Below are positions 58,029 to 64,000 of a DNA stretch of 64,000 nucleotides, piece after piece. The stretch is from Polynucleobacter sp. HIN7 (GTDB taxonomy: Bacteria > Pseudomonadota > Gammaproteobacteria > Burkholderiales > Burkholderiaceae): positions 124,001 through 188,000 of the forward strand of contig NZ_AP028138.1 in the NCBI RefSeq assembly GCF_030297595.1, given 5' to 3'. Every line of letters begins with the position of its first letter. The first letter of the stretch is position 1. The notes below the pieces were generated by a model. The model did not search any database. It saw only the letters and a program-made list of their open reading frames with translations, and was not told where the DNA came from. Both the position numbers and the translations under genes were made by a program.

Positions 58029-58055
58029 AAGTCACCGACTTTTAAAGGAATCATG
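58029..58055 (+). promoter_or_regulatory. rplU leader: small hairpin and upstream in-frame start
   Basis: AAGTC-ACC-GACTT (58029-58041) forms a 5-bp hairpin. It is followed by AAAGGA (58044-58049) and an ATG (58053) that is in frame with rplU and would add 19 residues to L21. This could be a leader control element or a second start; its role is not shown. Confidence 0.35.
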
Positions 58056-58109
58056 CTTCGAATTAAGTTGATTTGTAATTATTTGCAGTATTTTTTGAGA
58101 GGTTTAACC

Positions 58110-58421
58110 ATGTACGCGGTCATAAAAACCGGTGGCAAACAGTATAAAGTTGCTGCTGGCGAAAAATTGAAAATAGAACAGATACCGGCGGACATCGGCA
58201 GCGACATTACTCTTGACCAAGTTCTCGCCGTAGGCGAGGGCTCATCGCTCAAAGTTGGCGATCCCTTGGTTAATGGTGCCGCTGTGATGGCTACTGTAGT
58301 CTCCCAGGGACGTCACGATAAAGTGAAAATCTTTAAGATGCGTCGTCGTAAGCATTATCAGAAACATCAGGGCCATCGTCAGAATTACACAGAGATTCTG
58401 ATTAAGTCGATTAAGGCCTGA
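58110..58421 (+). CDS. rplU: 50S ribosomal protein L21
   Basis: L21 of 103 residues, the usual length, when started at the ATG at 58110 ([12 protein letters not shown]) with GAGAGG 7 nt upstream. The conserved core [11 protein letters not shown] and G-H-R-Q-N-Y-T confirms the family. The frame is open 19 codons further upstream to an ATG at 58053. It is followed by rpmA after 14 nt. Confidence 0.96.
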   Translation: MYAVIKTGGKQYKVAAGEKLKIEQIPADIGSDITLDQVLAVGEGSSLKVGDPLVNGAAVMATVVSQGRHDKVKIFKMRRRKHYQKHQGHRQNYTEILIKSIKA

Positions 58422-58435
58422 GTTAGGAGAGAAAG

Positions 58436-58705
58436 ATGGCACAGAAAAAAGGCGGCGGCTCAACACGCAACGGTCGTGACTCAGAATCAAAACGCTTAGG
58501 CGTGAAAGTCTATGGCGGTCAAGCAATCAATGCTGGCGGAATTATTATTCGTCAGCGTGGCACCAAAGTTCATCCCGGCGTCAATGTTGGAATGGGCAAA
58601 GACCACACCTTATTTGCTTTGATTGATGGACAAGTAGAGTTTGGAGTTAAAGGCGCAATGAAGAAAGCGCAAGTTTCAGTATTGCCTCATTCATCAGCGG
58701 CCTGA
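58436..58705 (+). CDS. rpmA: 50S ribosomal protein L27
   Basis: L27 of 89 residues with the typical start [16 protein letters not shown] that reaches the peptidyl transferase centre. The [15 protein letters not shown] segment follows. There is no cleavable N-terminal extension of the Firmicutes kind. A Shine-Dalgarno AGGAGAG is present. The transcript ends at the terminator 27 nt after the stop. Confidence 0.97.
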   Translation: MAQKKGGGSTRNGRDSESKRLGVKVYGGQAINAGGIIIRQRGTKVHPGVNVGMGKDHTLFALIDGQVEFGVKGAMKKAQVSVLPHSSAA

Positions 58706-58731
58706 CTGAGATTTAATTAATCAACAGAAAC

Positions 58732-58758
58732 AGGCCTCGCAGATTGCGAGGCCTTTTT
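58732..58758 (+). terminator. Intrinsic terminator after rpmA
   Basis: AGGCCTCGC (58732-58740) and GCGAGGCCT (58746-58754) form a perfect 9-bp GC-rich stem with loop AGATT, followed by a T-run (58754-58758). The obgE ATG begins 4 nt later, so the terminator doubles as the obgE leader. Confidence 0.9.
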
Positions 58759-58762
58759 ATTT

Positions 58763-59830
58763 ATGAAATTCATAGACGAAGCCAAAATTGAAGTGATTGC
58801 TGGTAATGGTGGTGCCGGCAGCGCCTCAATGCGCCGCGAGAAATTCATCGAGTTTGGTGGCCCAGATGGTGGCGATGGCGGTCGCGGGGGCAGTGTTTAT
58901 GCGATTGCGGATCGTAACATCAATACCTTAATTGATTACCGGTATTCCAAAACGCATACGGCTAAAAATGGTGAGCCTGGGCGTGGAGCGGATTGCTATG
59001 GCCGTGCTGGTGACGATATTGAGTTACGAATGCCAGTTGGAACCATTATTTCGGATTCGGAAACCAACGAAGTAGTTGCTGACTTGACTAAACATGGGGA
59101 GCGAATTTGCCTTGCCCAAGGAGGTGTTGGTGGCTGGGGCAATATTCACTTTAAAAGTAGTACCAACCGTGCCCCACGTCAGAAGACTAATGGCAAACCA
59201 GGTGAGCGCCGCAAATTAAAGTTGGAATTAAAAGTGTTGGCCGATGTGGGTTTATTGGGGATGCCCAATGCTGGTAAATCTACTTTGATTACCGCTGTAT
59301 CCAATGCGCGCCCCAAGATTGCAGATTACCCGTTCACTACTTTGCATCCTAATTTGGGAGTGGTGCGGGTTGGTAATGAACGCAGCTTTGTGATTGCGGA
59401 TATTCCAGGACTCATCGAGGGTGCTGCTGAGGGCGCTGGTCTTGGTCACCGATTCTTAAGGCATCTACAGCGCACCGGTGTGCTCCTGCACCTGGTTGAT
59501 ATCGCCCCCTTTGATGAGAATGTCGACGTGGTCGCTGATGCCAAGGCGATTGTCAATGAGCTGCGCAAATACGATGAAGCCTTATATCAAAAGCCACGTT
59601 GGCTTGTATTGAATAAGGTCGATATGCTGCAGCCTGAGGATCGAGAGCAAACCATCGCAGATTTCTTAAAACGTTTTGAATGGCAGGGTCCCGTATTTGA
59701 GGTCTCTGCCCTTACTGGCGAAGGTTGCGATCGCCTTTGTTATGCGATTCAAGATTATTTGGACGGACTTCGCAAAGATCGTGACCTAGAGGAAGAGCGT
59801 GCTGAAGACCCCCGTTTTTTAGACGAGTAA
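58763..59830 (+). CDS. obgE: Obg GTPase (ObgE/CgtA)
   Basis: A ribosome-associated GTPase of 355 residues. The glycine-rich Obg fold fills 1-160 ([17 protein letters not shown]). The G domain follows with G1 at G166-M-P-N-A-G-K-S-T174, D-I-P-G-L-I-E-G-A near 213 and N-K-V-D near 282. The C-terminal extension is short. It has no separate Shine-Dalgarno sequence; the only GAGG is in the terminator's 3' arm, about 12 nt upstream. Confidence 0.96.
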   Translation: MKFIDEAKIEVIAGNGGAGSASMRREKFIEFGGPDGGDGGRGGSVYAIADRNINTLIDYRYSKTHTAKNGEPGRGADCYGRAGDDIELRMPVGTIISDSETNEVVADLTKHGERICLAQGGVGGWGNIHFKSSTNRAPRQKTNGKPGERRKLKLELKVLADVGLLGMPNAGKSTLITAVSNARPKIADYPFTTLHPNLGVVRVGNERSFVIADIPGLIEGAAEGAGLGHRFLRHLQRTGVLLHLVDIAPFDENVDVVADAKAIVNELRKYDEALYQKPRWLVLNKVDMLQPEDREQTIADFLKRFEWQGPVFEVSALTGEGCDRLCYAIQDYLDGLRKDRDLEEERAEDPRFLDE

Positions 59831-59835
59831 TAACG

Positions 59836-60624
59836 ATGAAAAAAACGATTTCAGAAGCAAAACGAATTGTTGTGAAGGTTGGATCTACCTTGGTGACCAA
59901 TAATGGCGAAGGGCTAGATCGAACTGCGATTGCTACTTGGGCTGAGCAAGTATCTAATTTACTCAAGCAGGGCTGCCAGGTGTTGATGGTGAGTTCAGGT
60001 GCCATTGCCGAGGGCATGCAGCGCTTATCCTGGGCTGTCCGCCCTCAAGAAATTCATCAGCTGCAAGCAGCTGCCGCAGTTGGGCAAATGGGTTTGGTGC
60101 AAGTTTACGAATCATGCTTTGCAAAATTTGGCGTACATACTGCACAGGTTCTATTAACGAATGCTGACTTGGCTAATGCGCAGCGTCATGCAAATGCAAA
60201 GGCAACCTTGCAAACACTACTGTCTTTAGGTGTTGTGCCGATCATTAATGAGAACGATACGGTAGTTACCGATGAAATTAAATTTGGTGATAACGATAGT
60301 TTGGCGGCACTCGTCGTTAATTTGGTACACGCCGACGCCCTAGTCATTTTGACGGATCAGGGTGGGCTATACACCGCCGATCCTCGTAAAGACGCCACTG
60401 CCACGATGGTTGATTTTGCAATCGCAGGCGACCCTTCATTAGAGCGGATGGCTGGAGGTGCTGGTAGTGATTTGGGTAAAGGCGGAATGCTTACAAAAGT
60501 GTTGGCAGCCAAAACAGCGGTAGAAACCGGGGCGAGTACGGTGATTGCCTCTGGCCGTGAGCCAAATGTATTAGTACGCCTGTATCAGGGCGAGTCGATT
60601 GGAACCTTGCTGAGTAAGGCCTAA
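59836..60624 (+). CDS. proB: Glutamate 5-kinase, short form without PUA domain
   Basis: Phosphorylates glutamate in the first step of proline synthesis. At 262 residues it has only the amino-acid kinase domain: K-V-G-S-T-L-V-T near 15, V-S-S-G-A-I-A-E near 53, I-N-E-N-D-T-V near 138 and G-T-G/G-G-M-L-T-K near 217. It ends right after I-G-T-L-L, where E. coli ProB continues into a 100-residue PUA domain. The reading frame ends cleanly at TAA abutting the convergent stop, so this is not an obvious frameshift. It lies 5 nt after obgE. Confidence 0.92.
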   Translation: MKKTISEAKRIVVKVGSTLVTNNGEGLDRTAIATWAEQVSNLLKQGCQVLMVSSGAIAEGMQRLSWAVRPQEIHQLQAAAAVGQMGLVQVYESCFAKFGVHTAQVLLTNADLANAQRHANAKATLQTLLSLGVVPIINENDTVVTDEIKFGDNDSLAALVVNLVHADALVILTDQGGLYTADPRKDATATMVDFAIAGDPSLERMAGGAGSDLGKGGMLTKVLAAKTAVETGASTVIASGREPNVLVRLYQGESIGTLLSKA

Positions 60625-61188
60625 TTAGCGCAGAGTCGGTAGCTCTGCTTCGGATCCGACGGGAGCAGTGATCCCCAAAAAGTTATTGGGGTCGAGAGAC
60701 TTCACAACCTTGGCGTAACTTTTTTCTTGGGTCGCTAGATTGCAAAAAGCACCCTGAGCCAAAGCTGCCTGATAGCGATTTGGAACATTGTCCTTAATGG
60801 CTAACCAGCTACCTAAAGGATTGGCACGCCATTGCTGATTGGCTTCAAGAGTGCCATATAACCGCCACTGAAACGTATCGCACCGTATTCCTTCAAAGTA
60901 AGCATTTTGACCACCACTGGGATTGGTAATCACCACAATGTAGCGGGTAACGCCGTCGTTTCCAATCTTGATGGATTCGGTATCAACGGCAAACTTGAAA
61001 ATAGTGGTTTGCGATACTGAGAAAGGTATCAAATATTTTTTATTAGGCGGATTTAAGGGCATGGGTGTTTCCCCTTCCTTAAATACTGTTGGTGCAAACG
61101 GATCAGTCCCGTCGGCCAAGGGATCCGAAAAACAGGCACTCAGTACCGTAACTGATGATGCAAGCAAGAGAAACTGAAGTTTATTCAT
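60625..61188 (-). CDS. CNP1-like family lipoprotein
   Basis: A 187-residue exported protein. The signal peptide (core 5-17) ends in a lipobox V-L-S-A-C19, so it should be lipid-anchored. The rest contains [14 protein letters not shown] near 83-96 and E-G-I-R-C-D near 99, which I associate with the CNP1-like family named after a neisserial protein. Its function is unknown. Its ATG overlaps the rppH stop (ATGA). Confidence 0.75.
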   Translation of the reverse strand: MNKLQFLLLASSVTVLSACFSDPLADGTDPFAPTVFKEGETPMPLNPPNKKYLIPFSVSQTTIFKFAVDTESIKIGNDGVTRYIVVITNPSGGQNAYFEGIRCDTFQWRLYGTLEANQQWRANPLGSWLAIKDNVPNRYQAALAQGAFCNLATQEKSYAKVVKSLDPNNFLGITAPVGSEAELPTLR

Positions 61189-61730
61189 GAAGGGTGCGAG
61201 GCGTGTAATGGTGCCCCCCAGACTAATTGTTGCATTTGGTTGGTGGTGACAATAAACCGGGCGAGTTCAGAGAGTGCAAGTTGATAGACCTCGCGCTTGA
61301 AATCAATCACAGTGTCGAGCTCAATCCAATATGGATGCCAGCGCCAGGCATCAAACTCAGGATGCCCTGTGGCTCGTAGTTGAATCTCATGGTCTTGGCC
61401 TAGCATTCGCAGTAAGAACCAAATTTGTTTTTGACCCTTATAAGCGACACGCTGATGACGGTGATTCATTTGGCGGCGTAAGAACTCCTCGGGCACATCG
61501 TAGCGAATCCAATCACGGGTGCGCCCAATGATCTCGACATGGTGAGGAAAAAGACCCACCTCTTCGTGGAGTTCGCGATACATTGCTTCTTCTGGACTTT
61601 CTCCGTGCGCAATTCCTCCTTGTGGAAATTGCCAAGAATGTTGTCCAATTCGTTTACCCCAAAATACTTCGTTACGAGCATTGAGAAGCACAATGCCAAC
61701 ATTAGGTCGATAGCCTTCACGGTCAAGCAT
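61185..61730 (-). CDS. rppH: RNA pyrophosphohydrolase
   Basis: Removes pyrophosphate from the 5' end of mRNAs to start decay. The 181 residues begin with Y-R-P-N-V-G-I-V-L and W-Q-F-P-Q-G-G-I, typical of RppH. The Nudix box is G38-x5-E44-x7-R52-E53-x2-E56-E57-x-G59. A Shine-Dalgarno AAGG lies about 7 nt upstream. It is divergent from proS with a 63-nt gap and coupled to the CNP1-like gene. Confidence 0.95.
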   Translation of the reverse strand: MLDREGYRPNVGIVLLNARNEVFWGKRIGQHSWQFPQGGIAHGESPEEAMYRELHEEVGLFPHHVEIIGRTRDWIRYDVPEEFLRRQMNHRHQRVAYKGQKQIWFLLRMLGQDHEIQLRATGHPEFDAWRWHPYWIELDTVIDFKREVYQLALSELARFIVTTNQMQQLVWGAPLHASHPS

Positions 61731-61793
61731 AATCGTACCTTTTAGTCCCTAATCTTTAATCCTTTAAAATCAACGATTTGATTATAGTCACTC

Positions 61794-63536
61794 ATGAAAG
61801 CTTCACAAACCTTTCTTGCAACCCTAAAAGAGGCTCCAGCAGATGCGGAGATTGTGTCTCACCAACTGATGGTGCGCGCTGGGCTAATCCGTAAATTAAG
61901 TGCTGGAATTTATAACTATCTCCCTCTCGGGCTCAAGGTAATTCGGAAGGTCGAGAACATCATTCGGGAAGAAATGAATCGCGCCGGAGCCATCGAGCTT
62001 CTGATGCCGATCGTTCAACCCGCTGAGTTATGGCAAGAGACGGGTCGTTGGGAAAAAATGGGTCCCGAGTTGTTGCGCATTCAAGATCGCCATGAGCGCG
62101 ATTATCTGATTCAGCCAACCTCCGAAGAGGTGATCACTGATCTTGCGCGCTCGGAGATTAGGAGCTACAAGCAGTTGCCCGTTAACTTTTATCAAATCCA
62201 GACGAAGTTTCGTGATGAGCGTCGCCCCCGTTTTGGGATCATGCGGGGTCGTGAGTTCAGCATGAAGGATGCTTATTCATTTGATCGTGATCAGGCAGGC
62301 TTGAAAAAGTCTTACGCGCTCATGTTTGATGCCTACGTCCGAATCTTTCAACGCATGGGTTTACAGTTTCGAGCCGTCGCTGCTGATAATGGTGCGATCG
62401 GAGGGTCGGGCAGCCAAGAATTTCATGTGATTGCCGATACAGGCGAAGATGCGATTGTTTATTGCCCTAATTCAGATTACGCTGCCAATTTAGAAGCTGC
62501 TGAATCGGTTGCTCTTATTGCACACCGATCCGCTCCAAAAGAAAGTATGCAAAAAGTGGCAACGCCAGATCAAAAGCGTTGCGAAGATGTTGCGCAGTTT
62601 CTCAAGATCGATCTGTCTAATACTATTAAATCCTTAGTGTTGGCAGTTGATCAAGACGCTGGACCCGCCAAATTATTCATGGTGTTGCTCAGGGGTGATC
62701 ATGAGCTCAATGAAATCAAGGTTAATAAGGTCCCTGGTTTAAGTGCCTTCCGGTTTGCCACCGATGCTGAAATCCTGGCGGCATACGGTTCTCCAGTGGG
62801 TTACTTAGGTCCGGTTGGTCTGCCAGCTTCAGTTCAAGTGATTGCTGATCGCACTGTGGCAAATATGAGCGACTTTGTCTGTGGTGCCAATGCCGAAGGC
62901 TATCACTTGACTGGTGTCAATTGGGGGCGCGACGTTCCTGAGCCTTTGGTAGCCGATGTGCGTAATGCAGTGGCCGGAGATCCTTCGCCAGATGGAAAAG
63001 GAACTCTTGAGATTTGTCGTGGCATTGAAGTGGGCCATGTCTTTCAATTGGGTACCCGATATTCCGAAGCGATGAAGTGCACCTATCTTGATGAAAATGG
63101 TAAAGCTCAGCCAATGGTGATGGGCTGTTACGGAATAGGCGTAACCCGTTTATTAGGCGCTGCGATTGAGCAGGGTCACGACGAGCGTGGAATTGTTTGG
63201 CCGATTTCCATGGCCCCATTTGAGGTTGTGATTTGTCCTGTGGGCTACGATAAATCCGATGCAGTGCGTGAAGCTGCTAATCATCTTCATCAAGAGCTTC
63301 TTGCTGCTGGCGTGGATGTTGTTTTAGATGATCGCGGTGAACGTCCAGGTGCGATGTTTGCAGACTGGGAGTTGATTGGTGTGCCTTATCGTGTCGTGAT
63401 TGGCGAGCGCGGCCTGAAAGAGGGTCAAGTGGAGTTTCAGGGGCGACGTGAAAGTGCCACTCAATTAATACCGTTCCAGTCGATTGCGCAAACGATTATT
63501 GCTGCGATCAATACCGCAAAAAATAATTTGATTTAA
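61794..63536 (+). CDS. proS: Prolyl-tRNA synthetase, bacterial type
   Basis: Charges tRNA-Pro. The 580 residues have class II motif 1 near 45-75, motif 2 ([17 protein letters not shown]) near 139-155 and motif 3 ([10 protein letters not shown]) near 444-453. The editing INS domain lies between motifs 2 and 3 (about 225-410), marking the bacterial ProRS type. Its stop lies 3 nt from the convergent ffh stop. Confidence 0.97.
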   Translation: MKASQTFLATLKEAPADAEIVSHQLMVRAGLIRKLSAGIYNYLPLGLKVIRKVENIIREEMNRAGAIELLMPIVQPAELWQETGRWEKMGPELLRIQDRHERDYLIQPTSEEVITDLARSEIRSYKQLPVNFYQIQTKFRDERRPRFGIMRGREFSMKDAYSFDRDQAGLKKSYALMFDAYVRIFQRMGLQFRAVAADNGAIGGSGSQEFHVIADTGEDAIVYCPNSDYAANLEAAESVALIAHRSAPKESMQKVATPDQKRCEDVAQFLKIDLSNTIKSLVLAVDQDAGPAKLFMVLLRGDHELNEIKVNKVPGLSAFRFATDAEILAAYGSPVGYLGPVGLPASVQVIADRTVANMSDFVCGANAEGYHLTGVNWGRDVPEPLVADVRNAVAGDPSPDGKGTLEICRGIEVGHVFQLGTRYSEAMKCTYLDENGKAQPMVMGCYGIGVTRLLGAAIEQGHDERGIVWPISMAPFEVVICPVGYDKSDAVREAANHLHQELLAAGVDVVLDDRGERPGAMFADWELIGVPYRVVIGERGLKEGQVEFQGRRESATQLIPFQSIAQTIIAAINTAKNNLI

Positions 63537-63539
63537 GCT

Positions 63540-64000
63540 CTATTTTTTGAACAGCCCGCCGAGTCCTTTGGCGGCGCCACGGGCAGCAAGCGAGCTCATC
63601 ATCTTGGCCATCTTGCCGCCTTTCATTTGCTTCATCATGCCTTGCATTTGTTCAAATTGCGCCAAGAGGCGATTGACCTCTTGAACTTGAACTCCTGCGC
63701 CGGCGGCAATGCGACGCTTACGACTCGCCTTGAGTAGCTCCGGTTTGGCACGCTCTTGCGGGGTCATGCTATCAATGATCCCTTGCATATGCTTCATTTG
63801 CTTATCAGCCATTCCTAAGTTCGCTTTACTAGCCTGTTGCGCAATTTGGCTGGGTAGTTTATCGAGCAGATTGGCCATGCCCCCCATGTTTTGCATTTGC
63901 TTAATTTGCTCTCGGAAGTCACTAAGATCAAAACCACCTTTTTGTATTTTGTTAGCAATCTTTTGGGCTTGCGCAACATCAACAGTTTGCTGGGCTTGCT
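63540..64000 (-). CDS. ffh: Signal recognition particle protein Ffh, 5' part missing
   Basis: The gene runs off the right edge; the last 152 residues or so are visible. They form the Met-rich M domain with signal-peptide-binding helices (Q-M-Q-N-M-G-G-M, F-E-Q-M-Q-G-M-M-K-Q-M-K) and the SRP-RNA-binding segment R-K-R-R-I-A-A-G-A-G near 100-109 of the visible part. The final residues G-L-G-G-L-F-K-K are a usual Ffh end. The GTPase domain lies outside the window. Confidence 0.95.
   Translation of the reverse strand, partial: QAQQTVDVAQAQKIANKIQKGGFDLSDFREQIKQMQNMGGMANLLDKLPSQIAQQASKANLGMADKQMKHMQGIIDSMTPQERAKPELLKASRKRRIAAGAGVQVQEVNRLLAQFEQMQGMMKQMKGGKMAKMMSSLAARGAAKGLGGLFKK

Overview
The window looks like part of a small, streamlined betaproteobacterial chromosome. 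A Burkholderiaceae relative of the Polynucleobacter type is my inference, from the gene order (complete dcw cluster then lpxC-secA-argJ, pilBCD-coaE-zapD, rplU-rpmA-obgE-proB), the moderate GC content and very short intergenic spaces. I see no insertion sequence, prophage, CRISPR array or integrase. Almost everything is housekeeping.

Layout. 1-6463: end of a UbiH-type hydroxylase, ychF, and a minus-strand operon rpe-trpEGDC (tryptophan). 6509-10140: apaG and a glutamate/aspartate-type ABC importer (gltI-J-K-L). 10146-15195: a probable small membrane protein, mltA, an enoyl-CoA hydratase, an M20 amidohydrolase and a fatty-acyl-CoA ligase. 15187-20248: biotin genes bioA-F-D facing away from bioB-coq7. 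20488-37950: the dcw cluster mraZ-rsmH-ftsL-ftsI-murE-murF-mraY-murD-ftsW-murG-murC-ddlB-ftsQ-ftsA-ftsZ, most genes joined by 1-10 nt overlaps and preceded by a promoter carrying three MraZ boxes. 38062-45370: a Prx5-type peroxiredoxin, lpxC, a DciA-like gene, secA, argJ, a DUF815 ATPase, mutT. 45388-50716: a minus-strand operon of a CBS/CorC-type membrane protein, pilB, pilC, pilD, coaE and zapD. 50814-56967: an accessory-looking stretch with an Ogt-type alkyltransferase, a squalene/phytoene synthase, a sodium:solute symporter, a ketopantoate-reductase-like enzyme, an FAH-family hydrolase, a Cys-containing GrdB-like protein and tRNA-Pro(CGG). 56979-64000: ispB, rplU-rpmA, obgE-proB, a CNP1-like lipoprotein, rppH, proS and the end of ffh.

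How it works together. The centre of the window supplies most of the peptidoglycan-precursor and divisome machinery in one transcription direction, plus lipid A commitment (lpxC), the Sec motor and ZapD. Around it lie cofactor and amino-acid pathways (biotin, tryptophan, arginine, proline, ubiquinone side chain and ring modification).

The most interesting unexplained signal is non-coding. Between ftsZ and the peroxiredoxin, positions 37959-38054 can fold into a long hairpin of about 24 pairs in its main stem. Its 3' strand takes in the GG of the peroxiredoxin Shine-Dalgarno sequence, and it has no U-tract, so it looks like a cis-regulatory RNA rather than a terminator. Other points are two unlisted small hydrophobic ORFs, dense dyad symmetry in front of mraZ, an inverted repeat on the bioB start, a consensus sigma70 promoter for rplU lying inside the start of ispB, and ten convergent gene neighbours that abut, overlap or lie within 17 nt. 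All functional calls come from reading motifs and remembered family features; no database search was run.
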